DNA of 59,230 nt. Source: a virus. Positions 1 to 5,981 of this stretch are shown piece by piece; within the stretch, counting starts at the first letter, position 1, and each line of letters begins with the position of its first letter. The stretch spans positions 1 through 59,230 of the IMG/VR virus record IMGVR_UViG_3300012936_000013; one strand, 5' to 3'. The notes under the pieces are model-generated. The model saw only the letters and a list, made by a program, of their open reading frames with translations, searched no databases and had not been told where the DNA came from. The translations under genes and the position numbers were made by a program.

Positions 1-177
1 AACCTCCAAGTTTCTTGCTGGCAGACTTTGCATCTCTCCACTGGTCCAGCGAACAACCTTTATCTGTTCTGTGCCGGGAATCTCACGAAGTATAATCCCC
101 AAATAATTTTTATAGAGATCTGCGTCGTGCCACCGATTATTGGGGCTGACATATCTAACTAAATCACCGATTTGCAC
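1..177 (-). CDS. Small SH3-like (KOW-like) protein, partial
   Basis: The reading frame is open from a GTG at 177 to the window edge, so the 3' end is missing. The start is fixed by a GGAGG six bases upstream. The product begins VQIGDLVRYV, continues through a GIILRE strand and a VVRWTSGEM segment, and reaches PARNLEV. This is the pattern of the family seen at 164-346, 2336-2623, 3132-3323, 5101-5922 and 20095-20355: G-D-x-V-R, then G-x-(I/V)-(I/V), then (V/L)-x-W and a closing L-x-V. The predicted fold is a small beta barrel; the function is unknown. It overlaps the end of the preceding paralogue by 14 bases. Confidence 0.7.
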   Translation of the reverse strand, partial: MQIGDLVRYVSPNNRWHDADLYKNYLGIILREIPGTEQIKVVRWTSGEMQSLPARNLEV

Positions 178-346
178 TTATAACCTCCACCCATGTGGGC
201 TCTACATACCATTGACGCTTCCCCTTAGACGGATGTTGCCACAACACCAGCAGACGATCTACCCGTGTATTATTTATCCTGACAATGATGCCTGTCTTTG
301 AGTTATCGTGTCGGTATCTGACCAAGTTTCCTACTGAAAATCCCAT
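164..346 (-). CDS. Small SH3-like protein, about 60 aa
   Basis: The start at 346 (MGFSVGNLVRYRH) is chosen because GAGGTGAC lies directly upstream; the frame is open further 5' but without a ribosome site. The sequence shows VGNLVRYR, GIIVRI, LLVLWQH and a closing WVEV. This is the SH3-like pattern shared with at least seven other genes here. A near-consensus promoter (370-398) lies just upstream. Function unknown; the beta-barrel fold is inferred from pattern only. Confidence 0.7.
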   Translation of the reverse strand: MGFSVGNLVRYRHDNSKTGIIVRINNTRVDRLLVLWQHPSKGKRQWYVEPTWVEVISANR

Positions 347-369
347 GTCACCTCTCATCTTACATAAAC

Positions 370-398
370 AATATAGCATCAAAGCAAGAACAAGTCAA
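370..398 (-). promoter_or_regulatory. Sigma-70-like promoter
   Basis: On the minus strand TTGACT (393-398) and TATATT (370-375) are separated by 17 bases. An A/T-rich stretch precedes the -35. It lies about 25 bases upstream of the SH3-like gene starting at 346. Confidence 0.75.
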
Positions 399-416
399 GC
401 ATTATTTTTATTTATT

Positions 417-917
417 TTAAGTTTTTTCGTAGGTCATGAAGATCCTATCAATGATCGGTAGCGTACCACTGTGATTTACATAGGGATTTTTCTCGTGGTG
501 GTGGAGATGGTGTTTCATCCATTTTTTTAAGGGTAGTCCGAGTGCCTGCCTGCGGTGTGCCATCGTGTGGCGATAAGCGTAGAACGGGAAAAAAGAAACG
601 AGTCCTGCTGCTGCCCATGGAGACACCACAGCAACTGCCGTGACCACGGTCAAGACGAACAGTTTGACCTTAAAAGGAAAGAACATATTCATTTCTTCCA
701 GTTTTCCACTGCGCTTGGCTCGTATGTGTTCCCGGTGGTGCGCCGTGCGTATGTTCCTTCCCCACCTTGCGAGCGGTGCCAAAGGATTCCACTTGCTAAA
801 CAAGAGATTATATATTTTTGAGTTCTTTCTACTGTGAAACACGTGTCTGTGTACAAGATAAAAAGCGGTGGCACCTGAAAAGAAACCGACCGCTCCAAGA
901 AATAACTCTGCTAACAT
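417..917 (-). CDS. Membrane fatty-acid hydroxylase/desaturase-like protein
   Basis: A 166-aa protein with two hydrophobic segments (about residues 1-25 and 70-105) and histidine clusters typical of the di-iron fatty-acid hydroxylase superfamily: HRHVFH near 23-28, HHREH near 60-64, RHTMAHRR near 116-123, and HHLHHH near 136-141. Members use an Fe-O-Fe centre to oxidise lipid chains in the membrane. The start at 917 has GGGGTG upstream. The substrate cannot be told from sequence. It would act in the host inner membrane, possibly changing lipids or a pigment. Such genes are uncommon in phages. The family call is fairly secure from the His pattern; the role is inference. Confidence 0.7.
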   Translation of the reverse strand: MLAELFLGAVGFFSGATAFYLVHRHVFHSRKNSKIYNLLFSKWNPLAPLARWGRNIRTAHHREHIRAKRSGKLEEMNMFFPFKVKLFVLTVVTAVAVVSPWAAAGLVSFFPFYAYRHTMAHRRQALGLPLKKWMKHHLHHHEKNPYVNHSGTLPIIDRIFMTYEKT

Positions 918-982
918 TTCACATCACCCCGCCATATATTTTAATTATAACATTCCAATGTAAAAGTGTATATTTTTTTATT

Positions 983-1171
983 TTAATCCCAATCTTCCAT
1001 TGAGTGTTTGATCCAGTCTGGCTTGTCTACTTCTTCAATATCCATCTCTAACCACTCTGGGTGTACTTCTTTGAGGATCTTCTCTACATATTCGGTGTTC
1101 TTGTCAATGGCTTCTACCAACACCTCCTTATTCTCCTCTACTGTTTTATAATTAACCTTCCAAAAGCTCAC
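983..1171 (-). CDS. Hypothetical protein, 62 aa, acidic
   Basis: The GTG start at 1171 has an excellent GGAGG eight bases upstream. The product is acidic and helical in composition, with many Glu, Lys, Trp and Asp (ends SMEDWD). It overlaps the upstream 62-aa gene by 4 bases (ATG/GTGA type), so the two are translationally coupled. No family recognised. Confidence 0.6.
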   Translation of the reverse strand: MSFWKVNYKTVEENKEVLVEAIDKNTEYVEKILKEVHPEWLEMDIEEVDKPDWIKHSMEDWD

Positions 1172-1356
1172 TCTAATTTCCTCCGTTCTTTTACTTTTTT
1201 AACCAGCTTTCTTTTGAGATGATTTCTTTGTTTATGGCTCAATTTGCCATACTTGTCTTCAAACTTTTTTATTTTAGACTCAAGACGAATCATGTAAACC
1301 CTCAACATGAAATCTGGGTGTACTGGTTTGACTGCTTCAGGTTTCCAACCGAGCAT
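1168..1356 (-). CDS. Hypothetical protein, 62 aa, basic
   Basis: A Lys/Arg-rich, probably helical protein ending in KKVKERRKLE, with LSHKQRNHLKRKL in the middle. It may bind nucleic acid, but no domain is recognised. The start is uncertain: no clear ribosome site is visible before 1356 and an internal Met17 is possible. It overlaps the downstream gene by 4 bases. Confidence 0.5.
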   Translation of the reverse strand: MLGWKPEAVKPVHPDFMLRVYMIRLESKIKKFEDKYGKLSHKQRNHLKRKLVKKVKERRKLE

Positions 1357-1438
1357 TTGTCTTATCTTTTTCCATATTAGTGCAAATGCCCCACGGTTTG
1401 GTTCCCCCTTTGCTGTTTTGTGCTCAAACTATATAGTA

Positions 1439-1627
1439 TTATTTTCCGGTTTTGGAAGTTTTTTTATACGCACTCGGTACGATCTCGCAAGGAGAGATAC
1501 CGATGTTGCTAAACTTTCGGACGCTACGGACGCAGGAACGATAAGACGCTGGCTTAGTCATCTTGATTGTGTTGTCCTCAGTCTTGTGGTAGAGAATGAT
1601 ATACTTTTTCTTTTCTTCTTTTCTCAT
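1439..1627 (-). CDS. Hypothetical protein, 62 aa, basic
   Basis: Starts MRKEEKKKYIILYH and is rich in Lys, Ser and Thr. The start codon overlaps the stop of the upstream nuclease-like gene (ATGA), which supports it as a coupled real gene. No family recognised. The roughly 80 bases after it (1357-1438) hold no gene or clear signal. Confidence 0.45.
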   Translation of the reverse strand: MRKEEKKKYIILYHKTEDNTIKMTKPASYRSCVRSVRKFSNIGISPCEIVPSAYKKTSKTGK

Positions 1628-2334
1628 TTGATGTGCTCCATCATTTTATTAATAGAATCTGGATTGTCCAGAGTGTAAGGTGATTCCCCAGAGAAACAGA
1701 GGCGACCTTGTGCACGCAGTGAGCCGCCGACCATAGACACGCCTGATGCAGACTTGCGTGAGCCTGAGCGACCTGCCCGGAGTTCAATGTTGATCTCGCC
1801 TTCCAGTTTTGGCACTGGAAGTCCCGCTGGGTTATCTCGTAAATAAAAGAGTCCGGCACCACCAATCTGGATGTAGTCTACACCCTTGGATGCGTAATGC
1901 TCTGCCAAAAACTCTGTATCCTTTTTAACCTTTACGTTGATTGGCTTCAAAAGCCCAGCAACCTGTGCTGTTGACCACGCATCTTTCTCACAACTAATTG
2001 GAAAACTCTCGCCGCCCAAGAACGATAAAAGTCTTTCAATGTGCTCCTTTTTATCGCTGAGTGCCGCTGTGATTACGTCAAACGTACCCGCATCAATTGC
2101 CGCACCGACCGCCTCAAACTCTCCGTCAACATAACGAACAGAGGTTCCCCCCATTTGAGCATCACCATCTTTCTTCACTTCTACTAGAAAGTTCTTCCCG
2201 AAAATATTAATGTCCGCATCGGCGTCGGCTGATGAAGCGCCTGCGCCTTCGGTGATATTCCCTGCAACTCCTGCCGATGCAAGTGCTGCTATAACTTCGT
2301 CTTCATACTCAAAACCTTTTACGTTGGAACTCAT
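1624..2334 (-). CDS. PD-(D/E)XK nuclease-like protein
   Basis: A 236-aa protein. Residues 1-60 contain FEYEDEVIAAL, then ADADINIFG and FLVEVKKDG. The Asp followed 10-12 residues later by E-V-K fits the D...(E)xK active site of PD-(D/E)XK nucleases, with the upstream Glu in an N-terminal helix. The C-terminal half (IQIGGAGLFYL, IELRAGRSGSRK) is shared, to my recollection, with uncharacterised proteins of marine T4-like phages. The start at 2334 has AAGGGG six bases upstream. Likely DNA cleavage or repair, but substrate and role are unknown. A nuclease fold used for binding only is the alternative. Confidence 0.5.
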   Translation of the reverse strand: MSSNVKGFEYEDEVIAALASAGVAGNITEGAGASSADADADINIFGKNFLVEVKKDGDAQMGGTSVRYVDGEFEAVGAAIDAGTFDVITAALSDKKEHIERLLSFLGGESFPISCEKDAWSTAQVAGLLKPINVKVKKDTEFLAEHYASKGVDYIQIGGAGLFYLRDNPAGLPVPKLEGEINIELRAGRSGSRKSASGVSMVGGSLRAQGRLCFSGESPYTLDNPDSINKMMEHIK

Positions 2335-2335
2335 A

Positions 2336-2623
2336 CTATTCCCCTTCTTTCTTTACAATCCTTAGCCAACTTAGTGGCACCCAAGTCCGATCACTGTATG
2401 TTGATTCCATTTCCCACTCAGATGGTCTTTTTATCCAATGCACAAGAGCACATATCTCCTCAGACCTCGTGATGTAGGATGAACCCAACTTTTCTTTCCA
2501 CTCGTCCGCAGTCATTCTCGCTGGTGGTTTTTCCGTCTTCTTGATGATGAGACCAAGACCCGAGATTCTTCTGCGACCCATGCGTACTAAAACGCCTACG
2601 TTTTTTTGTGTTCTTCTGCCCAA
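2336..2623 (-). CDS. Small SH3-like protein, 95 aa
   Basis: The TTG start at 2623 is preceded by GGGAG. The sequence carries VGVLVRMGRRR, GLGLIIKK, ALVHWIK and a closing WVPLSWLRIV, matching the local SH3-like paralogue family, with a longer central loop (TADEWKEKLGS). It ends two bases before the nuclease-like gene begins. Function unknown. Confidence 0.6.
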   Translation of the reverse strand: MGRRTQKNVGVLVRMGRRRISGLGLIIKKTEKPPARMTADEWKEKLGSSYITRSEEICALVHWIKRPSEWEMESTYSDRTWVPLSWLRIVKKEGE

Positions 2624-2629
2624 AACAAG

Positions 2630-2776
2630 TTACTCCCAAGACTTACTCTTGTGTTTTACCTTTCTAGAGTAACCACGTTTTGAGTGAAAGCCGCCGCCAG
2701 CGCCTGCTCGGGCAATAAGACCGACGACGACCATATTCCTTTGCTTCGGCTTTTTAACTTTAATCTTCTTCTTCAT
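2630..2776 (-). CDS. Small very basic phage protein, 48 aa
   Basis: ATG at 2776 (MKKKIKVKKPKQRNM) to TAA at 2630-2632. The middle has RNMVVVGLIARAGAGGGFH followed by a Lys/Arg/Ser tail. This resembles small conserved proteins of many podo- and myophages with an R-N-(P/M)-x-V-A...R-x-G-G-x-H core. The strong positive charge suggests nucleic-acid or capsid contact. No function is established. Confidence 0.5.
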   Translation of the reverse strand: MKKKIKVKKPKQRNMVVVGLIARAGAGGGFHSKRGYSRKVKHKSKSWE

Positions 2777-2785
2777 CTTCAGTCC

Positions 2786-3076
2786 CTAGTAATACCAGTA
2801 GTCTACGAATTCCCAATTGCAAGAGTGTTGCCAAAGGCACCACTCCTCCCATTCGCCCCAACCCAGATACCATATACCGCACTCGCCTTCGTAATTACCC
2901 CACTGATCATAATACACATTATATTCCTCAGCAGGGGTGTAGTACGGCTCTGACGGACTACAGTGGTAGTGATCCGACGTGTGATAAGACTTCGTAGAGT
3001 ACCCGTGTCCGTGTTGCACATAGACACCATCACACCCACCTAAAGCTAAAACCAATGCAAACAGAACCTTCTTCAC
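2786..3076 (-). CDS. Small secreted lipoprotein rich in Tyr/Trp
   Basis: The GTG start at 3076 is chosen for the GAGAGGTGAAA before it. It yields VKKVLFALVLALGGCDG, a short lipoprotein signal with lipobox LGGC at about residues 12-15. The mature part is His-, Tyr-, Trp- and Glu-rich (HGHGYSTKSYH, GECGIWYLGWGEWEEW) with several Cys. It is probably anchored to the outer membrane or periplasm of a Gram-negative host. A perfect sigma-70 promoter lies 30 bases upstream, so it is probably made early. Superinfection exclusion or surface modification are possible roles, not demonstrated. Confidence 0.6.
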   Translation of the reverse strand: MKKVLFALVLALGGCDGVYVQHGHGYSTKSYHTSDHYHCSPSEPYYTPAEEYNVYYDQWGNYEGECGIWYLGWGEWEEWCLWQHSCNWEFVDYWYY

Positions 3077-3106
3077 TTTCACCTCTCGTTGTTTTTTCTT
3101 ACCTAC

Positions 3107-3135
3107 AATATAACAGGTTTCACGTTTTTTGTCAA
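3107..3135 (-). promoter_or_regulatory. Sigma-70-like promoter
   Basis: TTGACA (3130-3135), 17-base spacer, TATATT (3107-3112) on the minus strand, with an A-tract upstream. It overlaps the end of the SH3-like gene at 3132-3323 and drives the lipoprotein gene starting at 3076. Confidence 0.85.
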
Positions 3136-3323
3136 GGTTTTTTTTTAAAGTTTTTTGCCCTTGAAACACACAAGAGATTTTTATTTAATGCCCAGTCTGG
3201 GTCTCCACCATCCATGAATTTTATCATGCTCGTGTCGCAAGCGCCTTCTTTTAGAACCAAAGCAAGCCGATCACGGTCTCGGCAATAGGGTTTCAGTTTT
3301 ACCAAGTCACCGGGCTTAAACAT
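3132..3323 (-). CDS. Small SH3-like protein, 63 aa
   Basis: The start at 3323 (MFKPGDLVKLKPY) has AGGTG upstream and overlaps the stop of the 30-aa membrane peptide (TAATG). It shows PGDLVKLK, LALVLKEG, IKFMDGG and LLCVSRA, the local SH3-like pattern in compact form. Function unknown. Confidence 0.65.
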   Translation of the reverse strand: MFKPGDLVKLKPYCRDRDRLALVLKEGACDTSMIKFMDGGDPDWALNKNLLCVSRAKNFKKKP

Positions 3324-3415
3324 TAAGCACCTACGGTGACGATGTATGTGAACAGGGCAACCCAACCACAAAGGATAACAATTTTAGCAGCGATAATAAT
3401 TTTTTTAGCATTCAT
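3323..3415 (-). CDS. Small single-span membrane peptide, 30 aa
   Basis: ATG at 3415 to TAA at 3323-3325, encoding MNAKKIIIAAKIVILCGW and then VALFTYIVTVGA. It is almost entirely one hydrophobic helix after a short Lys-containing start. It is the first frame after a strong promoter and its stop overlaps the next start. The ribosome site is weak. It could be a small inner-membrane effector. No family recognised. Confidence 0.5.
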   Translation of the reverse strand: MNAKKIIIAAKIVILCGWVALFTYIVTVGA

Positions 3416-3433
3416 TTGATTTCTCACTTTAAA

Positions 3434-3458
3434 AAGGGAGGGGAAGTCTCTCTCCCTT
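3434..3458 (-). terminator. Hairpin with T-run in the 5' leader
   Basis: AAGGGAG (minus) pairs with CTCCCTT over seven bases and is followed by TTTTT. It starts only a few bases after the expected transcription start of the 3467-3494 promoter. It may stop read-through from the DnaJ-like operon, attenuate the new transcript, or protect its 5' end. Confidence 0.5.
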
Positions 3459-3466
3459 ACACTACT

Positions 3467-3494
3467 ATTATAATCGTTTGAGATCCCAAGTCAA
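3467..3494 (-). promoter_or_regulatory. Sigma-70-like promoter
   Basis: TTGACT (3489-3494) and a perfect TATAAT (3467-3472) with a 16-base spacer. It drives the membrane peptide and SH3-like genes. Confidence 0.8.
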
Positions 3495-3503
3495 GAACTT
3501 TTT

Positions 3504-4112
3504 TTATTTATCTTCACTAATTTTAACTGTGACCGACATCACTTTTTTTAATACTTTCCTGCCGCCACAAGTATAACAGATCCGATCATATTTAATTCCA
3601 CGACCACCGCAAGCGGAGCAGTCAACCTGAAGATGAATTCCCTGCCGGTTGTACATTGACACAGATCCACGCCCGTGGCAATGTTCGCACCTCTGAGGGT
3701 TGTCACCGCCGGTTCCCTTGCACGTGTCGCAGGAAACTGTTCTTTTATAATTTATTTTCTGGGTTGCTCCACGCTTTATCTGCTCCAAATTGACACCAAG
3801 GTTAAATTTAATATCCTTATCTGTCGGTACTCTGGATTGAGACATGTTGCGTCTCATGTTTCTAAAGAAGTCCCCGAAAGTCTCGTCCCAAGAGTTAGGA
3901 TTCAGCTTTCTTTTCGTGAACTCAGGCGTGTCGTACTCCTTCTTCTTTTCTGGGTCTGACAGTACGCTGTACGCCTCGTTCACCTCCTTGAATGCTTCTT
4001 CGTCTCCTCCACGATCCGGATGGCTCTTTCTTGCCATCGCACGATAGGCACTCTTGATCTGTTCGGGTGTTGCGTTGCGAGGAACGCCAAGTATTTTATA
4101 ATAATCTTTCAA
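3504..4112 (-). CDS. DnaJ-like co-chaperone, short form
   Basis: A 202-aa protein. Residues 1-65 are a J domain ([20 protein letters not shown] at about 31-33). After a linker come four zinc-finger motifs: [24 protein letters not shown] and CYTCGGRK. The J domain would stimulate host DnaK ATPase and the zinc fingers would hold substrate. It is about half the length of bacterial DnaJ (about 375 aa) and stops right after the zinc region, so it lacks most of the C-terminal client-binding and dimerisation domain. It overlaps the nuclease gene by 4 bases. With GroEL, GroES-like and Hsp20 in this window it forms part of a phage chaperone set. Confidence 0.9.
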   Translation of the reverse strand: MKDYYKILGVPRNATPEQIKSAYRAMARKSHPDRGGDEEAFKEVNEAYSVLSDPEKKKEYDTPEFTKRKLNPNSWDETFGDFFRNMRRNMSQSRVPTDKDIKFNLGVNLEQIKRGATQKINYKRTVSCDTCKGTGGDNPQRCEHCHGRGSVSMYNRQGIHLQVDCSACGGRGIKYDRICYTCGGRKVLKKVMSVTVKISEDK

Positions 4113-4498
4113 TAGGCGACCTCCTCTACCAAGTTTTTATTGAGGAGCCAATCGTTTAGATTGTTTCTTGACCCATCTTTATCTTGATACCAGACCTCTA
4201 CAAGATACCGACCATACTTGCCTTTCTTGACTGCCGAAACGACAACCAACGTGCCAACTGGTAGCATCTCGTTGAGCCTCTGTTTGAGTGCTAGACCTCT
4301 CCGCTTCTCTGACTCTGTGACGTGAGCGTATTTTCTCACCTCTGGTGCATCAACTCTTGCGAGCCGAGCCTTTTCTTTCACTGAGATGTTGAACCCGAGG
4401 TCAATGCTGAGGATAACGGTGTCACCATCAACCCATCTTAAAATCTCTGCCGAATAGCTGTTTCCTTCATAAAGTTTTTTTATTTCTTTCTTTCTCAT
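4109..4498 (-). CDS. Staphylococcal nuclease-like protein
   Basis: The start [12 protein letters not shown] at 4498 is preferred over a TTG at 4531. The domain runs about residues 12-129: [42 protein letters not shown] and [13 protein letters not shown]. Asp in DGDT, Arg in RLARVDAPE and the YGRYL Arg match the Ca-binding and catalytic positions of thermonuclease. Predicted cleavage of DNA or RNA. No signal peptide with this start, so it should act in the host cytoplasm. It overlaps the end of the secreted protein gene upstream by about 30 bases. Confidence 0.8.
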   Translation of the reverse strand: MRKKEIKKLYEGNSYSAEILRWVDGDTVILSIDLGFNISVKEKARLARVDAPEVRKYAHVTESEKRRGLALKQRLNEMLPVGTLVVVSAVKKGKYGRYLVEVWYQDKDGSRNNLNDWLLNKNLVEEVAY

Positions 4499-4754
4499 CA
4501 GCTTTGCAGACTGAGAACAAGATAGGAACAACAGTGATTGTGTTTTTGTTGTCCGTAGTCATGTTTGGCAACTCCACCGGAGCAGCGTCATTGCTTGTGT
4601 AGAGAAGGTTTCTCTCTGTCATCTCGGTTGGAACCACACACTTGAACACGTCCTTCATGTTCGTTGCTTGAGTGTCTGCAACCGAGAATGGTGTGGCGAG
4701 AACTAACGCCACCATCACAAACGAAGTTAAAAGTTTCGTATTAACAATGCTCAA
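4467..4754 (-). CDS. Secreted protein, 95 aa, unknown
   Basis: A TTG start at 4754 with a very strong AGGAGG eight bases before it. Residues 1-27 form a clear Sec signal peptide (LLTSFVMVALVLATPFSVA, cleaved before DTQ). The mature part of about 70 aa has two Cys that could pair. It is probably exported to the periplasm. Unknown family. The leader GGAGGAAATTAGA is identical to that of the gene at 983-1171. Confidence 0.6.
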   Translation of the reverse strand: MSIVNTKLLTSFVMVALVLATPFSVADTQATNMKDVFKCVVPTEMTERNLLYTSNDAAPVELPNMTTDNKNTITVVPILFSVCKADEKERNKKTL

Positions 4755-4789
4755 TCTAATTTCCTCCTACCATTAAGTAGTTTCTATCG

Positions 4790-5074
4790 CTAATCTTCAT
4801 CGTATTCGCTGCCCCACTGTCCCATGTTGTCATAATCTTCGTAATCTTCACGGTCTTCCCAAGGAACACTGTCTAGAAACTCTCCGTGACCAAACAGACT
4901 GTTTTCCTCTACCATTCTGACATACTCCTGAAGTTTATCCTCTGCCGCCTCAAGCTCCTCGTCGGTCAGGTCATATGCCATTTCCTCCAAGTATTCTCTT
5001 GCTTCGTCTTCGTTGATGTGCCCCATACGAAAATCTTCTAAAAGGACTCTCCAAGAATTATATTCCTCACTCAT
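4790..5074 (-). CDS. Hypothetical acidic protein, 94 aa
   Basis: The start at 5074 (MSEEYNSWRV) has AGGAG upstream. The product is very rich in Glu, Asp and Tyr (EDREDYEDYDN, ends YDED), with a helical middle (DEEAREYLEEMAYD). Strongly acidic small phage proteins can mimic DNA, but nothing more supports that here. No family recognised. Confidence 0.55.
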   Translation of the reverse strand: MSEEYNSWRVLLEDFRMGHINEDEAREYLEEMAYDLTDEELEAAEDKLQEYVRMVEENSLFGHGEFLDSVPWEDREDYEDYDNMGQWGSEYDED

Positions 5075-5100
5075 TTGTTTAATTTCTCCTGTGTTATATT

Positions 5101-5385
5101 TTATCGGTTCATCACCGACCAATTTCTAGAATCAAAGGTGTGCCAATCGCTAAGATTTGGAACCTTAGTAGACCACTGGACTTGCCCAAGGATTCTCGGT
5201 ATTCCATGGTCTGGTTCTTCAGTCTTGGTGACCAAGCCGTAATACTCGCCAAGAGCGTTCTTGTATCTTACAATGTCACCCGCTCTTACGTCAATGTTGT
5301 AAAATTTTTTTAACTTCTCAGTTTTAACATGACGCTCCCTCTCCTCCGGGTGCATCATCTTCTCATCATCACTCTTTCCGTACAT
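5101..5385 (-). CDS. Small SH3-like protein with helical N-terminus
   Basis: The start at 5385 (MYGKSDDEKMM) has AGGGGG upstream. Residues 1-33 are charged and helical. The SH3-like part follows: VRAGDIVRYK, YYGLVTKTEE, LGQVQWSTK and RNWSV. It is one of three adjacent paralogues (5101-5922). Function unknown. Confidence 0.65.
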   Translation of the reverse strand: MYGKSDDEKMMHPEERERHVKTEKLKKFYNIDVRAGDIVRYKNALGEYYGLVTKTEEPDHGIPRILGQVQWSTKVPNLSDWHTFDSRNWSVMNR

Positions 5386-5386
5386 T

Positions 5387-5620
5387 CTAATCAGACCCCC
5401 TAGTACCAGATTTCTTAACATTCTTAACATTCACTAACTCACTTTCAGGGTGCCACTCTAAAGTTCCAGTGACCCACAAAACACGAACAAGTCTTGATTC
5501 TTCTTGCTCAGTAATTAGTGTTACAACGCCTTCGCCCTTGCTTGGACCGCTTGTCATGCCCGGTCTCCATGGTAAACATCTTAACACACGATCACCAACA
5601 TTTATAGAATTTTTTTTCAT
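5387..5620 (-). CDS. Small SH3-like protein, 77 aa
   Basis: MKKNSINVGDRVLR, GEGVVTLI, RVLWVTGTLEWH and SELVNV give the clearest example of the local SH3-like pattern. GGAG precedes the ATG at 5620, and the start overlaps the end of the upstream paralogue. Such layouts suggest origin by tandem duplication. Function unknown. Confidence 0.7.
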   Translation of the reverse strand: MKKNSINVGDRVLRCLPWRPGMTSGPSKGEGVVTLITEQEESRLVRVLWVTGTLEWHPESELVNVKNVKKSGTRGSD

Positions 5621-5922
5621 CTTTTTCTCCTTCGTTTTTCAACCAATGCAAGCTCAGTCTTAAACATCCAGACTGGACGATCCGTGGGTGATATGTTGTC
5701 ACCTTGCCAAAGAACCAAATAGATAGGTTTAAATAGTAGATATTCTGGAATTTCTTCTAATGGGATTTCTGCATCCATGTCACCACTTGAACGCAAGTCT
5801 TCAATCAGATCTTGAATCTTGGAGCAGTCGTCTCGTCTTTCCAGAACAACACCAACCCCCACATTCAGACCCGAATCATCTTTAAGTCTTACTAAATCAC
5901 CAACTTTTATTTCATCACGCAA
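5617..5922 (-). CDS. Small SH3-like protein, 101 aa
   Basis: A TTG start at 5922 with AGAGGA eight bases upstream. It carries IKVGDLVRLKDDSG, VGVGVVLERRD, YLVLWQGD and FKTELALV, with a helical insert of about 30 aa (SKIQDLIEDLRSSG) in the middle. Belongs to the SH3-like paralogue group. Function unknown. Confidence 0.65.
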   Translation of the reverse strand: MRDEIKVGDLVRLKDDSGLNVGVGVVLERRDDCSKIQDLIEDLRSSGDMDAEIPLEEIPEYLLFKPIYLVLWQGDNISPTDRPVWMFKTELALVEKRRRKR

Positions 5923-5981
5923 AGTATAACGTCCTCTCGCTTACACCACTAAATAGCTCTAAGTGCAGTAAAAAGAACCAT

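Noticed and set aside
4499-4531. N-terminal extension of the staphylococcal nuclease-like gene from a TTG
   Set aside because: No ribosome site, and it runs inside the end of the secreted protein gene; the ATG at 4498 sits just before the conserved domain.
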